Both the position numbers and the translations under genes were made by a program. From assembly GCA_037951165.1 (NCBI GenBank), contig JBBDHG010000153.1, positions 1,242,001 to 1,306,000 of the forward strand: a DNA stretch of 64,000 nt, given 5' to 3'. Source of the DNA: Lophius americanus (lineage: Eukaryota > Chordata > Actinopteri > Lophiiformes > Lophiidae). The notes beneath the pieces are model-generated. The model was not told the origin of the DNA, did not search any database, and saw nothing but the letters and a program-made list of their open reading frames with translations. Below are positions 1 to 11,112 of this stretch, in pieces; position 1 is the stretch's first letter, and the number at the start of each line of letters is the position of its first letter.

Positions 1-3000
1 TCATGTTCCTTTGAAATGAAGCGTCCACATACAACCCAAAAAATCATTCAGAACGGTCCAGAAACAAAAGTTAAGAGATCTTCATATTTTGAGTTAAAGC
101 ATGAAAAAGTGTGGTGTGAAGGCTTAGGGCTAGGTGGTGCCCTCTCCTTCCTCCATGCCTTTCAAAAACAAACTTGATTCCTCTTTTCACTTCCTTGACA
201 TTTCTCCTGTAGGCCTAAATCCCCTTCCTGGCTCACGCCTCTCTGCTTTCTTGCATCTTCTGCTCCAGGGTGCCACCCACACCATTTGGCAGACGACGTA
301 TGATGCTCCCCGACTCGCACTCTCACCGACACCGTAAAGAGCAGTTGACTGCAAGCTGAAAGTACCGTGTTGTGCGTGTGTGTGTATATATATACAACCA
401 AATCCAAAAGGCCCTTGAAATATGCACAGCAGTACCATGCATAATACATGAGCACAGCAGGAGCAAAGAACTTGTGAGCCAAGTGGATCTCCACCTCTAC
501 ACTCCTCTCTGCATTCCCCTCATTCCATCACACTTTCTGCTGCTGCTGTTCGGAACAACAACCGTCTCTCTGGGTCATCTGTGGGTCAGAGAGTATGATG
601 GAGGGAGCGCATCGGGGCGAGAGAGATGGATGCCAGCAGGAAAGGGAACGAGTCCAGACTGCACGGTCACAAGAAATGACACGCATTTGTATGGTTGGCA
701 GAAGAATATTGCAGGGATGTAAAGTAAAGAGAAAGAAGAGAGATGATTCATCGTCTTCAGACAGCCAGGGCCTGACCACCCAACGATTTCAGTTGGGTCA
801 CTAACTAGGCTCAGGGGTCAAAGGTCAAGATTAGCTGCAGAAACCACTAGATGTTAAGCTCTGTTAACCTCCAAATGGTTCTGTCATTGACCCTCAAAGA
901 ATGACGTAATGCTCCAAGGAATCACCTGTTGCCCTCCACACGCTCAGAACACCAACAATCCGAAGCTGCTTTCAGCTCTTAGACTTCGGGTTTCGGATCG
1001 GTCCTCCCTTAACCACGACATTCACTTTATACCATCAGCAAAAAGGTTGTTTTTCTCTAGCGTTTGTTTCTTTGATTTAGCAGGATGTATTTATTTTCAG
1101 GTTGAATGATTTTTTTCTCCTTTTTTTTTTTTTAGTGACTCGGCGCAATTATTTCATAATGATTGTTTCATTCATTAATTTTTTTTATGTTGGACATATT
1201 GTACCTTTCTTTGAAATTACGTACACAGATGTATTGACATTGGAGTGGTTGGGGGACACCGTAACAAAATTCCGCTTAGGGCCCCAATTTGGCTAGGGGT
1301 GGCCCTGGTTGGAAGTGAGTGACGTACTCAGAATGACAGCTTGCACTTTCTTCAAACAACAATGAAGATGACATCATAGACGATACACATCACACGCCCC
1401 TGACTGGATTGAGTAATGAACGATGACAGGAAACCTCCGCTTGTACCTCTCTTTTTTGCTTGATTCTACACTTCAGTTTAGCTTCCCTCGCGCTGATTCA
1501 CCACTAAATGAACAACCGATGAGAGGGATTTCTCTGCCAACGGGTTCCAGCACCAGACAGATCAGACTGGTGCCAGTGGTTTGGAACACAATGCAAACTC
1601 TCTGGCCGCAGACATGATGTCCTGAATTTGGTGTGTCAGCAGCCTCTGGTAGAAGGTATAGCAAAATGATTTCTGCTCACGAGAACGAGAGAGGGGAAAT
1701 AATGGATTAGTTACCTTTGGAGCTTAATGAGTTTTGCCAAGAGAATGGAGTCCCTCACTGGTGTAACCAAACGATTATTCACATTCAATTACTATAATAT
1801 GCTCGCTGGTATGCAGTGAAATACAGACGGTGTAAAGTCTGGCTGACAGAACACTGGCAGTCTGAGGTAGAATCCAGCGATGAAAGGATTGGATACAGAA
1901 ACCGTTCATCAGGGTTAGCTGGGGCCATCTGTTATTATTCACACTTTTCCTCAATACTCGTCTAGAATTATGAAAAACATCACATAATCCTGGCCTCTGC
2001 CATCTGATATGAAACGTATTCAGAGCCTACAAATCGTGGCTCACATTTATTTTACCCTTGAGCTGTGTCTTTCATCATCCTCTTCAGTTACACACTTAAA
2101 GAAATGTAAAGAATGCATCTTTACATTTAGTTTGTGAATAAGAAGAGAGTAACTACAAAACCATTGTGGAGAGCTTCTCGTTACGGGCTGCTGAAAGCAC
2201 CGTTAAACTAGCGGACGGCGTGATGATGACACTCGACCATGTGATGGAGTTCAAAAGCGCTCTCACGGGTGCATAAGTGGAACTTGACGGGAGAGATTGT
2301 TTTGTCGACGGTTGTTCCCAGAGTCGAGAGGGAACAGTCAAACTGAGGGGTTGCTCCGACGGCATGTCAACCGCGCAAAGACAAAACACTCTGGTTTGAT
2401 TACACCAGTGACGGTAAAACCATTTAAAACTAGATGTAGCTGAACCACTCATCATCCGACACTCTCCAGAATCGGCTGAATCAGTGATTCTGCTCCAGGC
2501 TTCCAGGTAATATCCTGTCCCTTCTGGCTGATGTGATATCAGGTCCATCACCACAACAAACAAGATGGTACACCCTGTTACAACACCGTTCTCAACAAGC
2601 TGCCTCTCTCTTCTAGCCACTTTAAACCTCCTCTTTGAGGCTTAGATCTCTTCAAACATCTTCCTCGGATGTTTGATCTGCTTTCATTCGTAGTCCAACT
2701 CTTGTTCTCTTGGAGTCGATAGATATCAGTGAGTCAACCTTTTCTTGGCTTGGAAAACTTAAAGAACTTTGTCCCGGTATTCGTTTGACTTGGACCATTT
2801 GCTGGCGTCAATAATCTTCGGGTTATTTGATTCTTTTCTTCACCGACTCTCAAAAATGAGCCCCGGGATTAAAATCATCACGTCTGTTTTCCAACAGAAA
2901 AGTTGCTTATGTGGGTTTACGATTCATTCGTAGGATATTAGATTGAATGTGCTGAACCTCAGACGTGAACAAATCAGCGGTTCACATAAGGTACATGAGT

Positions 3001-3007
3001 GACTTAC
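1..3007 (-). other. TRAPPC12 intron (partial) at left edge
   Basis: AT-rich intronic sequence. A short TG/TA run is at about 374-398. A fragment near 1235-1312 (with GGGCCCCAATTTGGCTAGGG) resembles a degraded dispersed repeat. A 155-codon open stretch on the minus strand at 2153-2620 has no recognisable homology and lacks splice context. No TRAPPC12 TPR exon was found. Confidence 0.75.
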
Positions 3008-3124
3008 AATGAGCTGCTTGAGTCCGGTAAAGGACTGTTCCACGGAGTTGGCAGTCAGAACCTGACGCTTCATTGCAGCCTGCTCTCCCAGGAATCGAAG
3101 CATTAAGTCTTTTACAGCGTCGCC
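3008..3124 (-). CDS. TRAPPC12: TRAPPC12 second coding exon (residues 436-474)
   Basis: This 117-nt exon (39 codons, phase 0 at both ends) lies between an acceptor reading TTTGCCTGCAG and the donor GTAAGT. It encodes GDAVKDLMLRFLGEQAAMKR followed by QVLTANSVEQSFTGLKQLI, nearly identical to the segment that follows the disordered N-terminus in human TRAPPC12, just before the TPR region. The reading frame runs on into the intron without an early stop, so the donor rather than a stop codon defines the end. The next exon, expected to begin with a Ser-Cys-Arg-Asn-Trp-like stretch, was not found in 1-3007. Confidence 0.95.
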
Positions 3125-3276
3125 CTGCAGGCAAACACAAACACCGACATCATGAAACATAAAACAGGAAATAGAACAAACTACAGACCTGAGTTATCAT
3201 GCTGCCATTTATACCCAGATACTAACTTCATACTACCAACACCATTGTCACAATACCTTAAATACATTTCTTTGTG

Positions 3277-3840
3277 CCACTAGGGGAAGCTTTATCTCCA
3301 AAACTAGTCCAAAGTTGGTGCATATGAATCGACTTGAGGAGATCTATCTTGTATACATATTTTACTCTAATATCTAATATTTCACTCACTAGGTTGGAGC
3401 TATATCACGAAAAAAAAAACCTGACTGGGTTCGAACATAACTTCCTGACCGTTAGACCGATTTAGTCCAACTTGACCTCATATGAACCACCTCAAAGACA
3501 TCTTACCTGTTAGTGGCATATATTACCAAATTGTTAATATTCCACCCGCTAGGAAGGCTTTTTTGCAAGACCCCCTTTATTTTTCATCTGTTACTTCCCA
3601 AGCGTTTGTTCAATTATGTTCAATTTGGCTCATATCAAAATCGTGACATGGATATCTATCTCAAATATATTTTTTCACTAGAATAGTTCATATTTTACTC
3701 ATTAGAGGGAGTTTTTGGTGGATAACACAGTTTTTCATCTGTAACTTCCCAACCATAAATCCAATAGTGTCTAAATGTTGGCCCTTATGAATTGTTCATA
3801 AGTTCTGTTACTGGGCTCAGAAAAAATATTAAACTTTATT
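3277..3840. repeat. Diverged tandem repeat, about 155-bp unit, at least four units
   Basis: The same landmark order recurs four times: an AACTTCC-type block, a GTCCAA-type block, CATATGAA (3321, 3479, 3631 as CATATCAA, about 3784 as TTATGAA), GATCTATCTT/GATATCTATC, ATATTTTACTC and an ACTAGRGGGAG-type block. Spacing between the CATATGAA landmarks is 158, 152 and 153 bp. Units are clearly diverged from each other, so the array is old. Single or double copies of the same unit occur at 12.0-12.3, 40.06 and 55.72 kb. I cannot assign a named family. Confidence 0.7.
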
Positions 3841-4762
3841 TATCCTCCCTATTAAGTCTCTATGAGATCTTATCTTAGAGCATGTTGCTGGCTTCATAAA
3901 AATAGTTAAGTTGAGTCAATGATGGGGAGTCATGTTTAATTTAAAAGTGTTCAATCAGGGGGATTGATTGTACAACACAGGGGACTTGAGGACTTTTGGG
4001 GGATAAACCGCTGCTGTCGAGGAAGATATCATAGGCCTAGTTTTTCATGATGTTGGAAAAATATCTAAAGGTAATGTTAAAAAGGGATCCAGAATATGCA
4101 TTCTTGGCCAGATATCTTTAACTCTTCTTGTCTCAAGACCCCCCCTCCTTCTTAGTCCTACTGTTTGCCTGTACTAAACTCTGAAAAGGGTCATTCAACT
4201 AAACTTCCCCATTCCATCTGCTCGTCATCAGGTGCAAAATGACCCGATTCTCCGAGATCTGATCCCAGGAGATCAATTTAAAGCCATCTTAAATGCCTAT
4301 AAAGTAGTTGTTAGCTGCCTTGTTTGACTAACAAAGCCCCTGCTTGATTGCTGACGACGATGACTTCAGATCAATATTGAGGTATAGTTTCATAATTGAT
4401 CTGCATTGTATTCTATTCTAATTTGTACATTTTTATTGATATTTCTATATTTCTGCAACCTTGTTTATTGTGCGGCTGTGGTTCTTGCCCAGAACGCTGT
4501 TGTGAAAGAGAGTTTTAATCTTAATGAGAATTCTATCAACATTAAATCAAAGTTAAATTGTTAATTCAAAATATTATTTCAGGGTCACATCGTTTACCCT
4601 TAATACGGAGCAAAAAAATAACTTGATCTGAAAATCCCGAGATGTGGACAGAATTGCAATTAAATATAGAATTTCCAGCCCAAATAGGAACAGAACAACA
4701 AATAGAAGGAAAACACTACCTTTAATCCATCTTTAGAGTGGATCTAATTTTCTCTCTCTGAA

Positions 4763-4791
4763 AACTCTCTCTCTCTCTCTCTCCCTCTCTG
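4763..4791. repeat. (CT)n microsatellite
   Basis: About 14 CT dinucleotides with one CC interruption, inside the TRAPPC12 intron. Confidence 0.9.
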
Positions 4792-6083
4792 AGGGTAGAC
4801 GCTCCAAGACGACAGACAAAAATAAATCCATGATCTTTATTCATTTATTCAAGCAGGCATTCAAACTCTTTCTGAGGGGATAATGAACACAATCTGAGCA
4901 GGGAGGTGGACGAACGCCACGAAGTTCAAATGAATGAATAAATAAAACGGTGTTTCATCAGGGTTATTATGACGGATAAATGTTGCCAATGAAGGAGCTC
5001 AGAGGATGTTAATGAAAAAAATAAATAACATGATATGATGACCCGGGAGCGAGTGAAGGCATGCGTATGTACGACCGGTTGACAACGTCTGCACACTTTG
5101 TGTTTTACTGGAGCGAGGTTTGACTGAATCTACTGTCTCTCTGCGACATTTGGAAGGATACCACAGCCTGGTTGATATAGGAGAATGATTAAGGGGGGGG
5201 TGATTGCTAATATATAAATCAATGTCACTGTAATAAGCTTAAAACAATTTACACGATGAGCACAACATTTTTTAGTAAGGACGTCCATAATCTACATGTA
5301 AGCATTTACCTCGGGTTTTAGAAGTTTCTCATAAAGAATGCTGTTTTCTGATTAGACTTTAGGAAATTAATCAAATCATAGATGAGATGATATCATCGCA
5401 TTATTAATCAGCTACAGCTTTTCAGTGATATCTTGCTGTTTAATATAGCAAAAATGTTATAAATCCACCCGACTGAACTTATCAAATGTTCTGTTTTTGC
5501 TGTATTTCCATCTTTTATATACATCCCAATTAAACAGCTCTTGGTTTTGAGTGGGTGGTTGGAGCAAACTAAGCATATGAAATCGTTGCCACTGGCTCTC
5601 AACATTGTGATAGGCATTTGAATGTTTTGTGTCAATAAATAATCAGCAGACTAATCTCCCATTAAATAATCATTAGTTAAAGACCTAAATATTCTCGAAA
5701 TTATACCATTTCAGACCTTTTCAGCCTAAGGAGAGAATATTCCCATTTCTATTTGCTTTAATCTAAACAGGGCAATTATATAAACAATGGCAAAAAAAAC
5801 AAAAAAACATGGCATAACAAACCACAATTCTTTGCATGTGTAGTACAAATATGTGGCTGAGAAGCACAACCCATAATGCGTAATGTGAATTTTGGTGGAA
5901 TGCCCTAAAAAAAAGAATTGTTAATAATGGATTTTGGGATCTCCATTCTTTAATACTATTGTAACAACTATTCCCTCTGGGGTCCAGACAATAATCATTA
6001 AAATTTTTTTAAATTTAATATGCAGCATCCCAAACTGTGTGAAAAAATTGTTACATTTAATATAAAAAATGTGATTATCGTAC

Positions 6084-7388
6084 CTGCAGATTGTCAAACT
6101 TGAGTCCGGGCATTGTGGGTCTGTTGGTCTCTACATAGGCTGCATTGTACTGCTGGGTGGCCACAGAGATCAACATCTTTCTGGTCTCGTCAGATGGCAG
6201 CCAGGCATCATGGCGCCTGTCGACCTCACTCAGGCTCAGCGCTGTTGCAAATGGATCGTCGCTGTCCGAAAACACAACCTGAAGCTGGTTGAAAGACTGC
6301 AGCTGAGAGGCGGGGGCTTGAGCTGGAACTGGGACTGTTTGCGGTGGAGGCGTTTCAGTAGCTTCAACAGAAGTAGAATCTACAGGAGCAGGACTAAACA
6401 CAGAGCTTGGGGTGGCAGTCCCAGAGCCCAGAGGTCCTGCAAGTGTGGAGATGGAAGAGGAGGTGGATGAAAGCTGTCGCTCAGGGGCAGGGGCTATGGG
6501 AACTGGGTTGGGGCCAGGAGAAATCTCGGCATTTGGATTTGAAACAGAGATGAAGGACGAGGGGACCGTAAAGGAATCGAAGAAGTCAGAAGCTGGATTG
6601 GCATGTCCATTGTCAGTGAAGAACTTACTGAGGCTTGGGCTGGGCTGACACACAAGAGGTGGTGTCAACTTGTTCGGGGTTATTGCCCCGGCAGTTCCAC
6701 CACCACTCCCAATGCTAAAGCTAGGCGACTTGATGAGGGTGGGCTGGAAGCCATCAGGCACCAGAGACTTTGGCTGGGTGCCCTGGCTGAATATGGTGCA
6801 CACGGGCACAGGCATATCTTTGGGGCCTGTCTCTTTAAATTGTAATGGAGATGGTTCCTCATTTGTAAAATCAGATTGACTCTGTATTTCAACTTCAGGT
6901 GAAGCAGAAGCTGGAACTTGCTCTTGGGCATCTTGGTGCTCCTTGACGTCTTCCCCTTCTCTCTCATCAGGGCCGTCTTTCTCTTGCTCCTCTTGTAAAT
7001 CTGTAACTTCAAGTATGTTCTGTTCAGTTTCAACATGTTCTTCTCTATCGCCTGTGGGCCCGAGTGCAGCCCTCTCTTCTCCTCCATCCAAAAAAGAGTC
7101 AATGGGAGCTACATCATCCTCTTCACTGTTATTAGGTGAGTCAGAAATCAGGACGCTCTCCATCATCTGATCATTGAGCTTCTCCATCAGGCTCTCTGAA
7201 GGTGTAGCACTGCTGTTCTCCTGTGGAGTGGCAAACCCTCCACCCAGGTCGATGCTGTCCTCCTGAAGAAGGACGCTTGCTGCGGAAGGGGTCTGACTCG
7301 GGTCTGGCTCTGGGATCCCCTTTGTGTCATCCTCTATTGTAATGTCCAAGGTGACTGGTCGGTGAGCAAGACTCTCCTCACTATCCAT
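6084..7388 (-). CDS. TRAPPC12: TRAPPC12 first coding exon (residues 1-435)
   Basis: This exon encodes the long, probably disordered N-terminal half of TRAPPC12. The ATG at 7386-7388 starts MDSEESLAHRP. The exon ends after CTGCAG at 6084 and is followed by the donor GTACGA. Length 1305 nt gives 435 codons, phase 0. Conserved blocks: EDSIDLGG (43-50), MMESVLISDSPNNSE (75-89), PVPVCTIFSQ (193-202), IKSPSF (219-224), QPSPSLSKFF (248-257), ASDFFDSF (266-273), SDDPFATALSLSE (376-388), HDAWLPS (393-399) and MPGLKFDNLQ (426-435). Residues about 100-160 are very acidic; 280-365 are rich in Pro, Ser and Thr. DPF at 378-380 sits in one of the best conserved blocks and resembles short adaptor-binding motifs, which is inference only. 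No stop or frameshift is present. Open reading continues only two codons past the donor. Confidence 0.95.
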
Positions 7389-7398
7389 CCTTACAGCT

Positions 7399-7858
7399 CT
7401 TGGAAATTAAACAAAATAAATAAATAACCACATTAAGCTTTTAATATTATAACAAGGGTGACTGATCAGTAATGTGTTTGGTACACAGCTTAGTGCATCT
7501 ATACTGGACACATCATACCATTTGTAAACCAATGGGATTTTTCCTAATCGCATTGTCAACGCCAAACTACAGCAACAAAGAGCCAGTTAGTTTCTTTTCA
7601 CCTAACCACGACGTATATTTTTACGGCATAAAAAAGTATCAGGCATGTGATTATTGTCTGTAATCAAACCATTACGACTGGATATCTTGCTAATGCTAAA
7701 TGCTAGCTTGTTTATATAGGTAAACTATCTGACTTCAGTGATGGCTGTGCAAGCGTTAAGACAATGGAACATTTTTTGTGCTATCCGTATGACTTCATAA
7801 AGACCGATAACAAATAAAACTAATAAAACCTCTCATTTAAAAACGATTATTTCCTTAC
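7399..7858 (-). other. TRAPPC12 5'-UTR intron (predicted)
   Basis: A 460-bp AT-rich stretch between the predicted donor at 7858 and the acceptor at about 7399. A 63-codon open stretch on the plus strand has no recognisable similarity. I see no repeat or RNA gene here. Confidence 0.45.
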
Positions 7859-7960
7859 CTTCCTAGAGAATGACAGATAGATCTCTAATGCGCATGTGTG
7901 GATCAGCAACCGCTCCGCATGTACGGTGTTCCAGAGCTGTCAAACTTCATGCTGCGTATC
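7859..7960 (-). other. TRAPPC12: Predicted 5'-untranslated exon of TRAPPC12
   Basis: Reading the minus strand, CTCTAGGAAG at about 7868-7859 is followed by a near-consensus donor GTAAGG. A plausible acceptor (TTTCCAAG) sits about 10 nt upstream of the TRAPPC12 ATG. Together they suggest a non-coding exon spliced to the large coding exon with an intron of about 460 bp. The human gene also has a 5'-UTR exon. The transcription start is not visible; the outer boundary given here is arbitrary. Transcript data would settle it. Confidence 0.5.
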
Positions 7961-8198
7961 TTATTAGTATTCTTGACTCTATCTACGTAGTTTAAAATTA
8001 CGTCAGTGGTTTAAACGAGGGTTGTTACGCCTTTCAGTCGTACGCTTCATTTTGTACGTTTTCTGTATCGCGGAAGTGCCTCTCTTGTGTTGTTGTGCAG
8101 CACGTAGCACAGTTACAACACTGTGAAGTCTATTCATTGAGACGATACGTTTTCTTTTAACATATGTAATAACACTTATTCTAGCAGTGGACTGAAAA
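7860..8198. promoter_or_regulatory. Bidirectional promoter between TRAPPC12 and EIPR1
   Basis: The predicted TRAPPC12 5' exon and the EIPR1 start codon are separated by only about 340 bp, and the genes diverge. No TATA box sits in an obvious position. Motifs seen: TGCGCATG (7889-7896), a half NRF1 site; TTACGTCAG (7998-8006), CRE/ATF-like; and CGGAAGTG (8071-8078), an ETS-family core. These factors are typical of TATA-less housekeeping promoters, including bidirectional ones. CpG dinucleotides are more frequent here than in the flanking introns. The 5'-UTR of EIPR1 must lie in the right-hand part. Transcription starts are not determined. Confidence 0.65.
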
Positions 8199-8240
8199 AT
8201 GGAGGACGACGCTCCGGTTATTTACGGTCTGGAATTTCAG
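8199..8240 (+). CDS. EIPR1: EIPR1 exon 1 coding part (residues 1-14)
   Basis: ATG at 8199-8201 starts MEDDAPVIYGLEFQ, essentially the N-terminus of vertebrate EIPR1. The sequence before the ATG (TGAAAA) has A at -3, an acceptable Kozak context. The donor after CAG is GTATTG. 42 nt, phase 0. It is too short to be found by length-based ORF calling. Confidence 0.95.
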
Positions 8241-8417
8241 GTATTGATGCTGAACTGTCATATCATTCGTAACTAGGTACAAAGTGACAGCTAACTCTTT
8301 TCTACTTGCATTCTTACTCACGCGAAGCCATTCTATTAAGTGAAATTATTTTAGGTTATTTACGAAAATGTGTTTGTGTTGATTAATTGACATGTATTTT
8401 GTATATTTACTTTCCAG
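8241..8417 (+). other. EIPR1 intron 1 (177 bp)
   Basis: Short GT-AG intron with a pyrimidine-containing tract (ACTTTCCAG) at its end. No repeat or other feature seen. Its small size contrasts with all the other introns of the gene. Confidence 0.9.
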
Positions 8418-8501
8418 GCACGAGCACTTACTGCTCAGACAGCTGAAACTGACGCCATCCGTTTCCTTGTTGGAACGCAGTCACTGAGGTTTGACAATCA
8501 G
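8418..8501 (+). CDS. EIPR1: EIPR1 exon 2 (residues 15-42)
   Basis: 84 nt, phase 0 to phase 0, encoding ARALTAQTAETDAIRFLVGT and then QSLRFDNQ. Acceptor TTTCCAG, donor GTAAGA. It matches the human segment almost residue for residue. It forms part of the first propeller blade region: the FLVGT strand is typical of WD40 folds. Confidence 0.95.
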
Positions 8502-9139
8502 GTAAGAAAATGACTATTTTTCACTGTAACTTCACACTTGTATTGTAGGACACCTGGAACTATGCATCTCATAATTACTTTCTTCAATCTGCAATTTGCC
8601 TTTATATTTTGAAGCACATTTGAACTGAGATGATTTATAGTATATTCTGCTATTAAAAGTGGAGTTAAAAGGTTAATATACAAAGGTGATAACACAAGAT
8701 AATTATTTGATGAACTGAAATGTGTTATCTATAATATTTATGTTTTGCTTAATTGCCCATTATGCCGCTTTTCAAAGACCTATTCCATATTTCAGGTATT
8801 CATTTTTCAAATTATCTTTTTTCTGGCATCTGGCCAACAGATTAATTCTGTTATAAAGTAAAATCAACAAGTGAAATGTATTCCAACTTTTCAGACAATA
8901 TTGGTTGTGTTTATATGGCTTGTCATAATTCAACAGGTTATGCTGAAAGCTACGTCGATATATGGTGTGTATAAATTTTCTCTATGTACCCCTTTATAAC
9001 TTTGAGCACCTGCTGTAGTCGTCTAAAGGTCCTGCCATCACCCTTATAATATGTGTCTCATTCGCAGATGAAAAGTATTTTGAATATATTGAATCTAAAA
9101 AAATGTTTTAATAAAAATGAAAAACCTTGGACAACAGTG

Positions 9140-9835
9140 AGCCTCCTCTAGAGGTGGTTGACCTTCCTAGAGCATTGAGAAAGCTAATTCAGGAAATGAA
9201 AAGCAAAGATCTTAAGGAAACTGAAGGCCTCTCTCACCTCAAAGCAGGTCAGTGTTCATGGACCCTATATTCTAAGGACTGGTGAGTCGAAAGTGGAACT
9301 GTTTAGAAGACAGGGGTCCCGTTACATCTGGCGTAAACCAAAAACATGCACTGAAAGAAGAACGTATTACCTAGCATGTGCCGTGGTGAGGATGTTGTTT
9401 CTGATTCAGGGCCAGTTGGACTTCCCATAATCGAGGGACTCAATTTTCTACCATTAGATTCTGAAGGAGAGTGCCAGGTCATCAGTCAGTGAGTTGAAGC
9501 TCAAGCACGACTTGGGTCATACAGTTAAACAATGACTCCAAGCAGAGTCCACCTATGAACGGCTCGCTAGGAAGTTCTGGAGTGGTCCGGCCAAAGTCTG
9601 GACCTGAACCTCATTGAAATGTTTGTGGTGGGACCTTTGCTCGCAAACTGTCCGATGCGGCTGCTTGAAAGAAGTTCTGCAAAGAGCAGTGGGGTAAAAT
9701 TCCAGTACAGAGGCGTCAGAGATGGATATCCAGCTATCAGACATATCGGGTTGCGTTTTTTTGCTGTTAAAGGAGTTAGAACTTTCTGTCAAGATCAGGG
9801 GAATGAATACATTTTCAGAACCTGGTGATGTTAAT
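9140..9835 (+). mobile_element. Tc1-like transposon relic (family A)
   Basis: A degenerate transposase can be followed in the plus direction through several frames: KVELFRRQGSRYIWRKP near 9288-9340, then a CTGAAGGAGAGTGCCAGGTC block (9460s), then CTGGACCTGAACCTCATTGA (about 9599-9618), which corresponds to the DLNPIE catalytic neighbourhood of Tc1 transposases. Multiple stops and frameshifts make it inactive. Terminal inverted repeats were not identified. The same family occurs inverted at 61.85-62.32 kb. Confidence 0.75.
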
Positions 9836-10961
9836 ATTGAATAACTAGTTTTGCCTTAAATATAATTATCATGAACTATAAATGAAATAGATATCATAAA
9901 ACTAGCATCGCGTTCACTCCGGTTGTTTTAGGATATTTTTTTTAGAAGACCCGCCACAGTTTAGAACGAGAGACTCGCAAAAGTCGTCCAAATCAGGAGG
10001 AGGCTCAATATATTTTTGTATGTCCCCAGATGAAGCATGATTGAGTGCAGTTCTCCACATTCACCAGCCAATATCACAAGGGAGGAGGAGCAGCTAATGC
10101 TGAGAGCCCCAGAGCCTAAAGGGCTACACAGCACTTTTTAGCACATTTCGTCCATTACAGCCGCTGTTGGGAGTTAAACAGAAGCAGACGGAGCTGCTTT
10201 TGTAATATCTGTTCAAAGTTGAAAATATGACCAAATCTAAGTTTCTGGAAGAGGGCATGATGTGTGACAACATAACTGCTCGCCGTCAGTGAGTCGAGGG
10301 GATTTTTTGAGAAGCTCAAAACTTGATGTTGGCCTGAAATCTAGACGTAAGCTCTTACAGATGCAATTCTCTTCAGGGGTTGCATTTACGGTCACGCTCA
10401 GCTTTTCCGAAGACAATCTGGGTTTCGAGTGCAGCCGGGGTGAGAATTATTCCCTGCAGTGTTGCTGTAAATATACCGTACATTACAGTTTACTCTCACA
10501 GATCGCCTAATAACACAAAGAGCTAAAAAGATCAGGATTCTGCAAAGACGCTTTTGTACTCTTCGATTGTTTCGCCATTTAGATGTTTCTTTTTCAAGGA
10601 ATCCTTGATTGTCACGAGGCTGAGGGTATCGCCATGGATTTGTATCGACCGATGACGTGAAATATGAAAGAAGTGAAAATTCAAGTGACCTAAAAACCTG
10701 CGGTAGTAAAGAGGAATCAGAAGACTGAAGAACGTAACTGACTGGTATATTTCTCCCTAATGGATAACCTTGCATTGGTCTAGCTAATTAAAATTTCCAC
10801 GCGTACTTTTAATTGCCAGTCTGAAAGCAACAGGAACCTAGGTTGCCGTTACAGTTGTTCTGAGTTCCATGCTAGATAGTCACATATATTTGGACAGATT
10901 TTTTTGATTTAATTAGACAGATGTAAGATAACCTGAACATCAACCTTTTTGAATGTAGTGA

Positions 10962-10981
10962 AATGTGTGTGTGTGTGTGTG
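10962..10981. repeat. (TG)n microsatellite
   Basis: About nine TG dinucleotides in EIPR1 intron 2. Confidence 0.9.
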
Positions 10982-11112
10982 TACGTGTGTAAGCTGTGGA
11001 TCAATGGCTTGATAACCGATCCGACAATATTATGAATCAAGTCGTTGCAGTGGAAGTTCGGCTGTACGCAATTAACAGAAAATATAAGTTTGATGATAAA
11101 TTATTTTTCTTC

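Larger units (their letters stand above)
3125..6083 (-). other. TRAPPC12 intron between the two coding exons
   Basis: 2959-bp GT-AG intron. It contains the ~155-bp tandem family (3277-3840) and a CT microsatellite (4763-4791). The remainder is AT-rich with poly-A runs and no recognisable gene or RNA. Confidence 0.9.
1..7859 (-). other. TRAPPC12: TRAPPC12 gene, 5' part (3' exons off the left edge)
   Basis: TRAPPC12 is a TPR-containing subunit of the TRAPP complex (TRAPPIII-type in metazoans), a tether and Rab1-directed exchange factor in ER-Golgi traffic and autophagy; a role at the kinetochore is also described. The window shows a predicted non-coding first exon, a coding exon for residues 1-435 and a coding exon for residues 436-474. 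The two coding exons join in phase 0 (FDNLQ then GDAVKD), exactly the order in the human protein. The human protein is about 735 residues, so roughly the C-terminal 260, which carry the TPR helices, are missing and should lie to the left of position 1. Identification rests on several blocks matching the vertebrate protein, including MMESVLISDSPNNSE, SDDPFATALS and VKDLMLRFLGE. It is transcribed away from EIPR1. Confidence 0.93.

Noticed and set aside
9619..9828. 69-codon plus-strand open frame near 9.7 kb
   Set aside because: It lies inside the Tc1-like relic and shifts frame relative to the transposase.
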